Shown: piece by piece, positions 34,217 through 43,216 of the stretch | Position numbering within the stretch: position 1 is the first letter of the stretch | Layout of the letters: every line of letters starts with the position of its first letter | Source of the DNA: a bacterium | GTDB lineage: Bacteria > Myxococcota > UBA727 > JAUIJE01 | Assembly: GCA_030431455.1 (NCBI GenBank) | Contig: JAUIJE010000006.1 | Span: 372,001 to 436,000 of the forward strand | Direction of reading: 5' to 3' | Length of the DNA stretch: 64,000 bases | Position numbers and translations under genes: made by a program | The notes under the pieces: model-generated | Told to the model about the DNA's origin: nothing | What the model saw: the letters and a program-made list of their open reading frames with translations, nothing else | The model's database searches: none

Positions 34217-35230
34217 GTGGCCGAACCGCTGCTCAGCATCGAAGACCTCTGCGTCGAGTTTGGCACCGACGACGGGCCGGTGCGGGCGGTCGACGGTGTG
34301 TCGCTCGAGGTGCACGAGGGCGAGACCCTCGGCGTGGTGGGCGAGTCAGGCTGCGGCAAGAGCGTCACCGCCCTGTCGATCATGCGCCTGATCAAGTCCC
34401 CGCCCGGCCGGGTGGTGCGCGGGAGCATTCGCTACAGGGGGCGAGACCTGCTCACCCTGCCCGCCGAAGAGATGCGCAAGCTGCGCGGCAATCGCATCTC
34501 GATGATTTTCCAAGAGCCGATGACCTCGCTCAACCCCGTGTTCACCGTCGGGGACCAAATCGGCGAGGCGATTCGCCTGCACCAGGGCGCGACCAAAAAA
34601 GAGGCCGAACAACGCGCCATCGACATGCTCGGCAAGGTCGGCATCCCCGCCCCCGAGCAGCGGGTGCGCAGCTATCCCCATGAGCTGTCCGGCGGCATGC
34701 GCCAGCGGGTGATGATCGCCATGGCCCTGGGGTGCGAGCCCGACCTGCTCATCGCCGACGAGCCCACCACCGCCCTCGACGTCACCATCCAAGCCCAAAT
34801 CCTCGATTTGATCCAAGCGCTGCAACACGACTTCGGCATGGCGGTGGTGCTGATCACCCACGACCTCGGGGTGGTGGCCGAGACCTGCGACCGCGTGCAG
34901 GTGATGTACGCGGGGCGCGTGGTCGAGGTCGCCACCGCCGCGCAGCTGTTCGATGCGCCCCGCCATCCGTATTCATTGGGTCTGCTGCGTTCGGTCCCCG
35001 GCTGGCAGGGCGAAAAGAGCCCGCTCCCCACCGGCGCCGACGGCCGGCCCCGGCTGCGCACCATCGAGGGCATGGTCCCCAACCTGCTCGAGCTCGACGG
35101 GGGCTGCCGGTTCCGGGCCCGTTGCAGCCGGGCCCAAGACGATTGCCGGGCCCAAGACCCCCCGCTCACCGACGACGCGGGCCGTCGCTTTGCGTGTTTC
35201 CATCCCGTGCCGGTCCCGGAGGCGCCGTGA
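34217..35230 (+). CDS. oppD: Oligopeptide/dipeptide ABC importer ATPase, OppD/DppD type
   Basis: 337 residues, GTG start at 34217 with AAGGG just before. Walker [10 protein letters not shown]-loop [11 protein letters not shown], signature [16 protein letters not shown], Walker [14 protein letters not shown]-loop LITHDLGVV, and the C-terminal oligo_HPY motif with cysteine-rich [20 protein letters not shown] typical of the OppD/F family, which often binds an iron-sulfur cluster. It powers uptake of peptides together with OppF (next gene) and the membrane permeases and binding protein, none of which are in this window; they are presumably encoded elsewhere. Confidence 0.88.
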   Translation: MAEPLLSIEDLCVEFGTDDGPVRAVDGVSLEVHEGETLGVVGESGCGKSVTALSIMRLIKSPPGRVVRGSIRYRGRDLLTLPAEEMRKLRGNRISMIFQEPMTSLNPVFTVGDQIGEAIRLHQGATKKEAEQRAIDMLGKVGIPAPEQRVRSYPHELSGGMRQRVMIAMALGCEPDLLIADEPTTALDVTIQAQILDLIQALQHDFGMAVVLITHDLGVVAETCDRVQVMYAGRVVEVATAAQLFDAPRHPYSLGLLRSVPGWQGEKSPLPTGADGRPRLRTIEGMVPNLLELDGGCRFRARCSRAQDDCRAQDPPLTDDAGRRFACFHPVPVPEAP

Positions 35231-36207
35231 CCACGCTCGTCGAGGCCCGGGGCCTGAAAAAACACTTCCAGGCATCGTCCGGCCTGTTCGCGGGGAGCAA
35301 GAAGGTCCTCCGCGCGGTGGACGGCATCGACCTCGACATCACCGCGGGCGAGACCCTCGGCTTGGTGGGCGAATCGGGCTGTGGCAAATCCACCCTCGGC
35401 CGGGTGTTGCTCCGCCTGCACGAACCCACCGCCGGTACCATTCGGTACCGCGGCGAGGACATCACCGGGCTCCCCGCCGGCCCGTTGCGCGCCTTGCGCC
35501 GCAAGATGCAGATCATCTTTCAGGACCCCTACGCGTCGCTCAACCCACGCATGACCATTGGCAGCATCGTGGGCGAGGCCTTGCAGATCCATGGGCTCGC
35601 CCCCGGGGCCGAACGCGAGGCCCGGGTCGCGTCTCTCCTCGAGCGGGTGGGCCTGCGGCCAGACGTGATGCACCGCTACCCCCACGAGTTCTCGGGGGGC
35701 CAACGACAGCGGGTGGGCATCGCGCGGGCGTTGGCGGTCGAGCCCGAGTTCATCGTGTGCGACGAGCCCATCAGCGCCCTCGACGTGTCCATCCAGGCCC
35801 AGGTGGTCAATCTTCTCCAGGACCTGCAGCAAGAGCTCGGGCTCACCTACCTGTTCATCGCCCACGACCTCACCGTGGTCGAGCACATCTCGACCCGGGT
35901 GGCGGTGATGTACCTCGGCAACATCGTCGAGCTTGCGTCGCGCGATGACCTCTACCGCGACCCCAAACATCCCTACACCCGCGCGTTGTTGTCTGCGGTC
36001 CCGCACCCGGTGCCCGGGGGCAAAAAAGAACGCATCGCGCTGCGCGGCGAAATCCCCAGCCCCATCGATCCCCCGTCGGGCTGCAAGTTCCACCCGCGTT
36101 GCCCGGAAGCCACCGACGTGTGCCGCACCACCGAGCCCACCTTGGTGACCCTCGGGGGCACGCGGCAGGTCTCCTGTCACCTGTACCCCGGCGACCGCCC
36201 CAGCTGA
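35227..36207 (+). CDS. oppF: Oligopeptide/dipeptide ABC importer ATPase, OppF/DppF type
   Basis: 326 residues, GTG at 35227 overlapping the oppD stop. Complete ATPase motifs: Walker [13 protein letters not shown]-loop [13 protein letters not shown], signature [16 protein letters not shown], Walker [14 protein letters not shown]-loop IAHDLTVV, plus the C-terminal [19 protein letters not shown] oligo_HPY/cysteine motif. Forms a heterodimer with OppD. The gene is followed by a hairpin that works as a terminator only for the opposite strand, so oppF transcription may end by another route. Possible substrates are short peptides; orphaned ATPase pairs like this are common. Confidence 0.88.
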   Translation: MTTLVEARGLKKHFQASSGLFAGSKKVLRAVDGIDLDITAGETLGLVGESGCGKSTLGRVLLRLHEPTAGTIRYRGEDITGLPAGPLRALRRKMQIIFQDPYASLNPRMTIGSIVGEALQIHGLAPGAEREARVASLLERVGLRPDVMHRYPHEFSGGQRQRVGIARALAVEPEFIVCDEPISALDVSIQAQVVNLLQDLQQELGLTYLFIAHDLTVVEHISTRVAVMYLGNIVELASRDDLYRDPKHPYTRALLSAVPHPVPGGKKERIALRGEIPSPIDPPSGCKFHPRCPEATDVCRTTEPTLVTLGGTRQVSCHLYPGDRPS

Positions 36208-36251
36208 CCGTGACCGTCGAGGCCGGACGCGCCGGCCGAGATGCTCTGCAC

Positions 36252-36282
36252 AAAAAAAGGAGCCCCGTGTCGACGGGGCTCC
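36252..36282 (-). terminator. Intrinsic terminator of the Ala-rich protein gene
   Basis: Minus-strand 9-bp stem GGAGCCCCG/CGGGGCTCC (36274-36282 and 36259-36267) followed by seven T residues (36252-36258). Confidence 0.85.
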
Positions 36283-36309
36283 GGGCTTCGCCTCAGGAGA
36301 TGGGCAGGA

Positions 36310-37314
36310 TCAGCCTTTCCACCAGCCCCACACCGCCTTGCCGACATCGCCGGCCAGGGAGATGGCGTCGCCGACCACGGGGATGACCCCGGCGGCTTGG
36401 GTGGCGGCGTAGACCCCGGCGACGACTTTGTCGCCGGTGGTGGCGTTGGGATCTTGGAAGGTGTTGATCGCGTCGCGGGTCGCCTGGGTCGCGGACGCGA
36501 CGTCGGCGGCGATGCCGAGCACGGGGATGGATTTGGCCACCGTCTTCGCGGTGGTCTTGAGCACCTTTTCCGCCGCTTCGCTCGTCACTTCCTTGGCCAG
36601 CTTTTCGGCCGCGCCTTGGGTCACCTCAGCGGTGGTCTTGGCGGCGTCGATGCCGGCGGCGGCTTGGTCGATGGCGTTGTCGCCGTTGATCGCTTTGTCG
36701 ACGTTGCCCGCGATGTCGGCGACGTTGGCCAGGCCCTTGGCCGCCCCGCCGAGCTTTTCGGCGGCATCCCCGATGGCTTCGGCGGTCTTGCCGTCGACCT
36801 TGTCGGCGATGGCTTGGGCGGTGTCGGCGGCGGTGCCGGCCAGGCCGGCCGCGGCTTCGGTCTTTTCGACGGTGGAGGCGTTTTCATCGGCGAGGGTCTG
36901 GGCGTCTTTGACCGCGCCGGCGACGTTGGCCGCGCCGTCCGCGACCGATTTGGCGGTGTCGGAGTTCACCGCTTCGGCGGCTTGGCTCGCGATCTTGGCC
37001 CCGGCTTCGGTGCGGGCCGCGGCCGACGCTTCGTCGTTGGCCACGGTCTCGGCGTTCTGCACGGTCTTGGCCGCTTGGTCGACGCGGGACTTGGCTTGGG
37101 CCTCGGCCGCGGTGGCGGCCTTGCGGGCGTCGGCCTGTTGTTGGGGGTTCACCTCGGCGCGTTGGGCCGCGGGGGTGTTGGTGGCTTTGGCCTGCGACTG
37201 GGCCTGGGTTTGGGTCTTGGCGGTGCTCGAGCGATTGACCGACTGGCTCCGGGAGACGGAGGAGCGGCTGGCGGACGAGCGAGAGGCACCAGAAGCGCCG
37301 GCGGAAGCAACCAT
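36310..37314 (-). CDS. Ala-rich amphipathic repeat protein with non-signal Ser/Gln-rich N-terminus
   Basis: 334 residues, unknown. The first 35 residues are Ser/Ala/Arg-rich (MVASAGASGASRSSASRSS) without a hydrophobic core; the middle (40-260) is a long run of Ala/Glu/Lys/Val repeats with the character of LEA-like or coiled amphipathic helices (AETVANDEASAAARTEAGAKIASQAAEAV; ADENASTVEKTEAAAGLAGTAADTAQAIADKV); the end (about 265-334) has two hydrophobic helical hairpins, SIPVLGIAADVASATQATRDAI and GVYAATQAAGVIPVVGDAISLAGDV. This could insert in membranes in the manner of pore-forming or secreted effector proteins, but there is no direct evidence. CAGGAGA sits 6-12 bp upstream of the ATG, and a terminator follows. 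Confidence 0.6.
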   Translation of the reverse strand: MVASAGASGASRSSASRSSVSRSQSVNRSSTAKTQTQAQSQAKATNTPAAQRAEVNPQQQADARKAATAAEAQAKSRVDQAAKTVQNAETVANDEASAAARTEAGAKIASQAAEAVNSDTAKSVADGAANVAGAVKDAQTLADENASTVEKTEAAAGLAGTAADTAQAIADKVDGKTAEAIGDAAEKLGGAAKGLANVADIAGNVDKAINGDNAIDQAAAGIDAAKTTAEVTQGAAEKLAKEVTSEAAEKVLKTTAKTVAKSIPVLGIAADVASATQATRDAINTFQDPNATTGDKVVAGVYAATQAAGVIPVVGDAISLAGDVGKAVWGWWKG

Positions 37315-37577
37315 GGGTTTCTCCTGAGGTGAGGTGTGTGGACGAGGTTCTTATCGGGGACCGGGGCCGAGAGTTTTTGGTCGATCGGCGGATGCGACAT
37401 CGACGACCAGCGCGCTGAGAGGCCTACATGTAGGGCGGACAACCCCGCGCGCGGCGTGCACGTGGTGCGGGGGCCGCGGTATGTCTCGGGGCGGTGGATG
37501 CCCCGCCCCGCGGTGGATCTCGTCGGGCGGCATTGCCTGGGGGCGGGGGCGACCCATCTTGAAGGGGGGAGGGCAGC

Positions 37578-38480
37578 ATGACGGACGAAGAAAGTGGCGG
37601 CGGTTTTTTTACGGTCGGTGCGTTGCTGGTCGCGTTGGTGGTGGCGGTGGGCGGCGCCGGCTACGTCTTGATGCCCACGTACAACGAGCTGGTCAGTCTC
37701 GATGAAGACGTGCAGAAAGAGTGGGCCAACATCGACGCCTTGCTGCAGCAGCGGTACGCGTTGATCCCTTCGTTGACCGCCGCCGTGCGCGGCGCGACCG
37801 ACCAGGAGGACGACATCTTCCTCAACGTCGCGAACGCCCACGCCGGGTACCAGACCGCGACGACCCGCAGCGAGAAGATCGAGGCGTCCTATCGGGCCGA
37901 GCGCCAGCTGGGTCGCTTGAGCGGGTTTTTTGCCCGGTACCCCAACTTGAAGTCCAACCAGAACATCGACCGCCTCATGACCGAACTGTCCTCGGTGGAG
38001 GGACGCATCGCGTCGCAACGCATGGCCTACAACGAATCGGTCAAAAAGCTGAACACCCTGCAGCGCTCCCTGGGCGGCTCGTTGGTGGCGCGGGTGGCGG
38101 GCTTTGAGGTGGCCGCCTACTACCAGCCCCCCACCGGGGCCCGGGTCAACCCGGGCATCAACCTGGGCGGAAACGCGAGTTCCCACCAAGCGATGGACGA
38201 CAAGCTCAAGCAACGTCCCGAGGTCGCGGCCGAGGCCGGCGGTACCGCACCGCCGAGCGAGGGCGAACAAAAGAACGACTACCTCAAGCGCGTCGCGTTC
38301 CGCGGCTCGGTGGGGAGCGGAGAAGACGTCAAGGTGATCCTCGAGCTGCCCGAGGGCGGGTCGGTGACGGTGGCCCGGGGCCAGCCGATCCCGGGCACCG
38401 ACGCGATGGTGCTCGGGGCCGACGAGACCGGCGTGGTGGTCCAGACCAAAGGCGGGGCCACCTTTCGCCTGTCGAAGTGA
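37578..38480 (+). CDS. LemA-family membrane protein
   Basis: 300 residues. A hydrophobic segment (TVGALLVALVVAVGGAGYVLMPTYN) near the N-terminus anchors it, and the LemA core follows: YNELVSLDEDVQKEWANIDALLQQRYALIPSLTAAVRGA with the conserved QR-x-LIPxL element, then RLSGFFARYPNLKSNQNIDRLMTELSSVEGRIASQRMAYNESVKKLNTLQ. LemA proteins are single-pass inner-membrane proteins of unknown function, often linked to envelope stress and phosphatase systems. Unlike the short family members it adds about 120 residues at the C-terminus, ending in a small beta domain (KVILELPEGGSVTVARGQPIPGTDAMVLGADETGVVVQTKGG). ATG at 37578 after GGGGGGAGGGCAGC. Confidence 0.85.
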   Translation: MTDEESGGGFFTVGALLVALVVAVGGAGYVLMPTYNELVSLDEDVQKEWANIDALLQQRYALIPSLTAAVRGATDQEDDIFLNVANAHAGYQTATTRSEKIEASYRAERQLGRLSGFFARYPNLKSNQNIDRLMTELSSVEGRIASQRMAYNESVKKLNTLQRSLGGSLVARVAGFEVAAYYQPPTGARVNPGINLGGNASSHQAMDDKLKQRPEVAAEAGGTAPPSEGEQKNDYLKRVAFRGSVGSGEDVKVILELPEGGSVTVARGQPIPGTDAMVLGADETGVVVQTKGGATFRLSK

Positions 38481-38600
38481 GCCGCTCGCCGAGCGCGACC
38501 GGTCAGCCAGCAATGCAATTACATTGTGCGGGGTGCGATCTCCGGGTCGCACCCTGACCGGGGTGTCGGGTTGCGGGCGGTACCGCACACCACGCGCCGC

Positions 38601-38615
38601 GGTCACACCGTGACC
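38601..38615. promoter_or_regulatory. Dyad GGTCAC-ACC-GTGACC, candidate operator upstream of the caspase-fold gene
   Basis: Perfect 6-bp arms (GGTCAC at 38601-38606 and GTGACC at 38610-38615) with a 3-bp spacer, lying about 140 bp before the ATG of the caspase-fold lipoprotein in a 272-bp gene-free interval. Consistent with a dimeric regulator site, but only one copy is seen. Confidence 0.4.
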
Positions 38616-38752
38616 AACCCACAGACCATTTGCGCATAGTCGGCCGTGAACACCGGTTGTGCAGATACCGACCGTGACGCATCCCGCGCACGCGAGGCCC
38701 TCATCCACTGCAATGTTTCTGTGCGCCCCCGGGCGCGCCTTGGGAGACCTCC

Positions 38753-39946
38753 ATGTTCACGTGCAAAACACCGCCAAACACCCCCGTCCACCTCGTCACC
38801 ACCCTCGCGTTGGCCGTCGCCGGCCTCGGTCTCACCGCCTGCCCGGGCGGCGATCCCGGCGGGGACCCGGCCGTCACCCTCGAACCTTCCGAGGAGCTCG
38901 ACACCTCCATCGACGGGCAGTGCACCGAGACTTGCCCCACCTGCCTCGGCAACGACGCGCTCATCGTCATCGGCACCCCCGATCACAACCAACACAAAGT
39001 CGACGCCCGGGCCGCCGAACGCGCCGCCACCGAGCAGGGCTTTTGGTTCGCCGATCCCAACCAGCTCACCGACGCCCCGGTGGGCAAGACCCAAGCCCAG
39101 CTTGCGCTGGAGCGATTGGCCAAAGCCCCGCAGCCGGTGCGCACGTTGGTCGTCGTCATCCACGGACACGGGGTGAGCGGCGCGCTCTGGTTCAACGACC
39201 GGTCGCGCATCCCCTACGCCGATCTGTACGCCGCCATCGCCAAGCTCGACGCCTGTCAGGTCTACATCTCCAACGACACCTGCCACTCGGGCACGATGTT
39301 CGACACCATGCCCCGCGAAGGCGTGGCCAAGTGCCTGACCGTGGCCGCGTCGTCGGCCGGCGACACCCCCTCGAGCTGCACCAACGGTTTGTCCCAAGCG
39401 TTCACCAACCGGGTGTTCCGCGGCGAAAACCTCGCCGACGCCCTGCGCGCCGCCGCGCTCAGCCCCGGGGTGCAATCCAACCGCACCCCCGGTCAGGTCC
39501 GCACCATCCAGAACCCGTCGTGTTCGTGCGATTCGGATTGCCTGCTCTGGCTCCCCTTCGGCGACGACGGGTACCAAGGCGAGCAGGACGAGGTCGAGCC
39601 CGAGGCGATGCCGTTGCCCGAGCCGGAGCCGGTGTCCGACGACTGCGCGGGCGAGACCGAGGTGGGCCGGTGCGATGGCCAGACCGCGATGTACTGCGCG
39701 GAGGGCGAGCTCGTGCAGGAAGATTGTGAGGCCGAGGACGCGCAGTGCGTGTTCTTGACCGACCAGTCCCGCTACGGCTGCCTCGTCACCGCGCCCGAGC
39801 CGGACAATGTGTGTGCGGACGTGCCCCCCGAGGGCGCGTGCATCGACGGCGCCGCGGTGTACTGCAACGGGGACGAGGCGTTCATCTGGGACTGCGCCGC
39901 CGAGGGGCTGACCTGCGTGACCCAAGGCGAGGTGTTCTGCGGCTGA
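38753..39946 (+). CDS. Lipoprotein with caspase/legumain-like peptidase fold and cysteine-rich C-terminal repeats
   Basis: 397 residues. Lipobox LGLTAC (Cys30). Residues 65-265 have the caspase/legumain (clan CD) dyad: HGHG at 137-140 (catalytic His in VVVIHGHGVSGAL) and DTCHSG at 175-180 (nucleophile Cys177, in YISNDTCHSGTMFD). The preceding beta-strand alternation (ALIVIG, TLVVVIHGHG) matches the fold. C-terminal residues 290-397 hold two disulfide-rich repeats of about 45 residues (for example RCDGQTAMYCAEGELVQEDCEAEDAQC and ACIDGAAVYCNGDEAFIWDCAAEGLTC). It would be an envelope-anchored cysteine protease. An intrinsic terminator follows. Confidence 0.8.
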   Translation: MFTCKTPPNTPVHLVTTLALAVAGLGLTACPGGDPGGDPAVTLEPSEELDTSIDGQCTETCPTCLGNDALIVIGTPDHNQHKVDARAAERAATEQGFWFADPNQLTDAPVGKTQAQLALERLAKAPQPVRTLVVVIHGHGVSGALWFNDRSRIPYADLYAAIAKLDACQVYISNDTCHSGTMFDTMPREGVAKCLTVAASSAGDTPSSCTNGLSQAFTNRVFRGENLADALRAAALSPGVQSNRTPGQVRTIQNPSCSCDSDCLLWLPFGDDGYQGEQDEVEPEAMPLPEPEPVSDDCAGETEVGRCDGQTAMYCAEGELVQEDCEAEDAQCVFLTDQSRYGCLVTAPEPDNVCADVPPEGACIDGAAVYCNGDEAFIWDCAAEGLTCVTQGEVFCG

Positions 39947-39964
39947 GCCGCACCCCGCAGACAG

Positions 39965-39995
39965 AAAAACGCCCCACCGACCGGTGGGGCGTTTT
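39965..39995. terminator. Bidirectional intrinsic terminator
   Basis: 9-bp stem CGCCCCACC/GGTGGGGCG (39970-39978, 39983-39991), flanked by A5 and T4, between the convergent caspase-fold gene and the permease gene. Confidence 0.85.
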
Positions 39996-40013
39996 GTGTG
40001 GGTGACGCGTCGC

Positions 40014-40520
40014 TCACACCGGCGAGAGGCGCACCCAGTTGGTGACCACCCGGGTGAGCACCCCGGCGAGGAGCGGCAACGGGATACACACCAGGTACCG
40101 CAGCACCGCCAAGCGCATGCCCAAAAAGCCGACCTCGATGGGCAGCTTCACGAGGGCGAGCAACGAGAGCGAGCTCACATAGGTCACGAGCACCGCCGGG
40201 CTCACCCCCGCCTGGAACAGCCCGCCGGCGATGGGCAGCCCCACGATGTTGCCCGCGGGGGTCAAAAGCCCCGCGATCCACGCCGTGACAATGCCTTTGA
40301 AGCCGGCCGCGTCCGAGAGCCACCCGTCGACAAAACCCTGAGGCAACAGCACCTCGATGGCGCCCATGATCAAAAAAGCAAACGCCAAGATGGGCAAGAA
40401 CTTCGCCCCGGTGCCGAGCGCGGATTTGCCCGCGGCCGCGAACGCCCCGTCGCCCTTTTGCCAGAGGAGCACCACCAGCACCGCGCCGATGAGCCCCATG
40501 AAGATGAGCGCGCCCTTCAT
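40014..40520 (-). CDS. Half-size permease (UPF0718/DUF318-like)
   Basis: 168 residues, about four membrane helices (ALIFMGLIGAVLVVLLW; FLPILAFAFLIMGAIEVLLP; GIVTAWIAGLLTPAGNIVGLPIAGGLFQAG; VLVTYVSSLSLLALVKLPIEVGF plus a final one). The sequence resembles one half of DUF318/UPF0718 permeases (ArsP-like). Full-length family members have two such halves, so this would work as a dimer. The substrate is unknown. ATGA overlap with the RPH-like gene (40517-40520) places it in the same operon, which suggests a role in export or handling of the compound sensed by the TetR protein. Confidence 0.65.
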   Translation of the reverse strand: MKGALIFMGLIGAVLVVLLWQKGDGAFAAAGKSALGTGAKFLPILAFAFLIMGAIEVLLPQGFVDGWLSDAAGFKGIVTAWIAGLLTPAGNIVGLPIAGGLFQAGVSPAVLVTYVSSLSLLALVKLPIEVGFLGMRLAVLRYLVCIPLPLLAGVLTRVVTNWVRLSPV

Positions 40521-43216
40521 GCCGCGGCCCCGTCCGCGTCGTCGTCGTCGTCGTCGAGAATCGTGACCAGGCCGCTGTCCCCGTCGACGCGGATGCGCTG
40601 CCCGGTCTTGATCTTGGTCGTGGCGTCATCGACCCCCACCACCGCGGGGATGCCGTATTCGCGCGCCACCACCGAGCCGTGGGTCATCAGCCCGCCCACC
40701 TCCATGACCAACCCCGCGGCGTGCACGAACAACGGCGTCCACCCCGGGTCGGAAAAGGGCGCGACCAGAATCTCCCCGTCGTGCAACACCTCTTTGCGTG
40801 GGTCGCGCACCACCCGCGCGATGCCGACCACTTCGCCCGCCGAGGCCGCCACCCCGCCGAGGGCGCCGTCGGGCACGTCGGTGCGGGCCGCGGCCACCGG
40901 GACTTCGCCCTCGCTGGTCACCACCCGGGGCACGGTGAGGGTGCGTTGCCGCGCGTACGCGGCCCGGCGCCGCAACACCAATGCCTGTGCATCTGAGAGC
41001 TCGCCCCGGCCGAGGGCGGCCACCTCGCGGAAGGTCAAAAACCACACGTCGTCGCCGGCCGCGAGCGCGCCTTGTTGCACCGCGCGGGCCGCGATCTGCT
41101 GCGCGGCCCGGTGCGCCTCGTCGAAGAACAGCAGCAGGTAGTACTTGCCGTGTTCGCGCAGGGCCATGTACGCGCGGGCCATGCGGGCCAACCGCCGGAT
41201 GCGGCCCCGGCGCCAAAAGGGCGCGGCCTTGGCCATGCGGTCGATCAATGCCGCTGCACGCTCGCCGGCGGCTTTGTGGTGCGCCCAGTGGTCGCCCTTT
41301 TTCCGGTCGCCCTTGGACATGCCCACGATGGACATCACCAGGCTCGAGGGGTCGTCGCGCCAGCGGGCGCTCGACGCGTCGATCTCGCCCGGGCAGCGGT
41401 GCCCGTACCGATCGACGAACGCGTCCCACGCGGCGTAGAACGCTCCGCCCCCGGGCTTGGGGGCAAAATCGGCGCGTACGTCCTCGACCACCGTCGGGGG
41501 GTGGCCCTGTTCGAGGGCGGGCACGAGCCCGTCCACCTCCCGCGCGAGGTCGGCGACGTCGGCGAGGGCGAGGTCCATCTCGGTGGTGACGTTGCCGGTC
41601 AGGCCCCGCACGATGTCTTGTACCTCGGTGAGGGGCACGTCCTGGGGCGCGAGCTTGCCCAGGCGGTTCCAGGCGTAGCCGCCACAAATCACCACCGGGG
41701 GAAAGCCGTTGAGCAGCTGGGGCATCACCCCGTACACGACCTCGATCACCCGCAACAGGCGCGTGGACAGATCGGGGGCGTCGTCCAACCGGGCGCGCCC
41801 GTCGTCGACAACCCTCTGCAGGGTGGTCGACAACGCGGCCGCGACCCGCTCGGGGTCCTTGGCCCAGAACGCCCGCCACAGCCCCTTGAACACCGGGCGC
41901 AGCACCCGGGCGAACACCGTGTGCCGGTCCACGCGGGGGCCCGGGCCGGCGGTCACCGCGGGCCGGTCCTTGACCGCGGCGAGGCTGAGGCCGACCCGCT
42001 CGTCGACGATCTTCAGGATGCGCGGAAAAATCGCCGACAACGGAAACGTGCGCAGGGCGGCGGTGAAGTCGCCGAACACCCGGCCGCCCGCGGTGCGGAT
42101 CACCGCGCTGTCATCGCTCGGCGTTTCTTTGCCGAAGGGAAAGCCGGCCTGCAAAAACGTCGCCCCGAAGGGCCGCATCGCCTCGGTCATGACCTGGATG
42201 TGGCCGATGGAGACGAAGGCGTGCACCGAGGTGTCACCCGGGGCGCGCACGGGCTCGACGAGGGGGAACAGCGAGGTGATGGCCCGGGTCTGCAACAGGT
42301 GCAATGTGCCTGCCCCGTCGATGGCCCATTCGATGTCCTGGGGCGCGCCCTGATGCGACTCGACGGTGCGGGCGAGCGCGACCAAGCCCGCGAGCTGCGC
42401 GTCCGACAGGCAGGGCCGGGCCCGGTCCGCGTCGGGGATGGGCCGCTCCTCGGTGCCGCCCGCGGGCAGGGCAAAGATGCCCAGGGCTTTGTCCCCCACG
42501 CGGGTCTCGAGCACCCGGCCGGAGTCCTTCTCCACCCGGTAGAGGTCGGCGTTGACCTTGCCGCTCACCAGCGCTTCGCCCAGGCCATAGCTCGCGTCGA
42601 TGCTGCACACCCCGCGGTGTTGGCTCACCGGGTCGGCGGTGAACAAGATGCCGCTCACCGCGGGCTCGACCATCTGCTGCACCACCACCGCCAAGGCCGC
42701 GCCCTCGTCGGCAAAACCGTGCTGGCGCCGGTACAGCACCGCACGATCTGTGAACAGCGAGCCCCAGCAGCGCTGCACCGCGCGCAGCAATGTCTCTTCA
42801 TCGTGCAGGTTGAGCACGGTGTCTTGCTGTCCCGCGAAGCTCGCCTCGGCCAAGTCCTCGAGGGTCGCGCTCGAACGGGCCGCGACCTTCAACGTGTCGC
42901 CCAGCGCCCGGTACGCGGCGACAATGGCCGCGCGCAGCTCATCGGGCAGGGCCGCGCCCTCGATGATGTCGCGCACCCGCGCGGCCTCGACGCGCACCTG
43001 TTCGACGTCGCTGGGCCCAAGACCGGCCAAGCGGTCGAGCCCGAGGTCGAGCCCGGCCACGAACCGTTCGTAGGCGTCGGTGCCGACCACGAAGAACGTC
43101 GGCACCGGCAAGCCCGCGCGCGTCATGCGCAACAGGTTGAGCCCTTTGCCGCCCACCGCGGACAAGGGCGCGTCCGCCCCCGCCTCGAACACCCACGTGC
43201 CGCCCGGTTCGGTCAT
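40517..43216 (-). CDS. PEP-utilising enzyme, rifampicin-phosphotransferase-like
   Basis: 899 residues. N-terminal ATP-grasp module (about 10-330) of the PEP synthase family, with KGLNLLRMTRAGLPVPTFFVVG, ARSSATLEDLAEASFAGQQDTVLN and QDIEWAIDGAGTLHLLQTRAI. C-terminal swivelling phospho-histidine domain (about 800-885) with EILVAPFSDPGWTPLFVHAAGLVMEVGGLMTHGSVVAREYGIPAVV, where His846 is the phospho-acceptor. This is the architecture of rifampicin phosphotransferases, which inactivate rifamycins, and related PEP/ATP enzymes; the PEP-synthase-specific C-terminal PEP/pyruvate-binding barrel is absent. Start ATG 43216 overlaps the TetR stop and its end overlaps the permease gene. Confidence 0.85.
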   Translation of the reverse strand: MTEPGGTWVFEAGADAPLSAVGGKGLNLLRMTRAGLPVPTFFVVGTDAYERFVAGLDLGLDRLAGLGPSDVEQVRVEAARVRDIIEGAALPDELRAAIVAAYRALGDTLKVAARSSATLEDLAEASFAGQQDTVLNLHDEETLLRAVQRCWGSLFTDRAVLYRRQHGFADEGAALAVVVQQMVEPAVSGILFTADPVSQHRGVCSIDASYGLGEALVSGKVNADLYRVEKDSGRVLETRVGDKALGIFALPAGGTEERPIPDADRARPCLSDAQLAGLVALARTVESHQGAPQDIEWAIDGAGTLHLLQTRAITSLFPLVEPVRAPGDTSVHAFVSIGHIQVMTEAMRPFGATFLQAGFPFGKETPSDDSAVIRTAGGRVFGDFTAALRTFPLSAIFPRILKIVDERVGLSLAAVKDRPAVTAGPGPRVDRHTVFARVLRPVFKGLWRAFWAKDPERVAAALSTTLQRVVDDGRARLDDAPDLSTRLLRVIEVVYGVMPQLLNGFPPVVICGGYAWNRLGKLAPQDVPLTEVQDIVRGLTGNVTTEMDLALADVADLAREVDGLVPALEQGHPPTVVEDVRADFAPKPGGGAFYAAWDAFVDRYGHRCPGEIDASSARWRDDPSSLVMSIVGMSKGDRKKGDHWAHHKAAGERAAALIDRMAKAAPFWRRGRIRRLARMARAYMALREHGKYYLLLFFDEAHRAAQQIAARAVQQGALAAGDDVWFLTFREVAALGRGELSDAQALVLRRRAAYARQRTLTVPRVVTSEGEVPVAAARTDVPDGALGGVAASAGEVVGIARVVRDPRKEVLHDGEILVAPFSDPGWTPLFVHAAGLVMEVGGLMTHGSVVAREYGIPAVVGVDDATTKIKTGQRIRVDGDSGLVTILDDDDDDADGAAA

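Noticed and set aside
7763-37400. Shared 10-mer gatgcgacat upstream of the peptidoglycan-active gene and the Ala-rich gene
   Set aside because: Only two occurrences at different distances from the start codons; likely chance.
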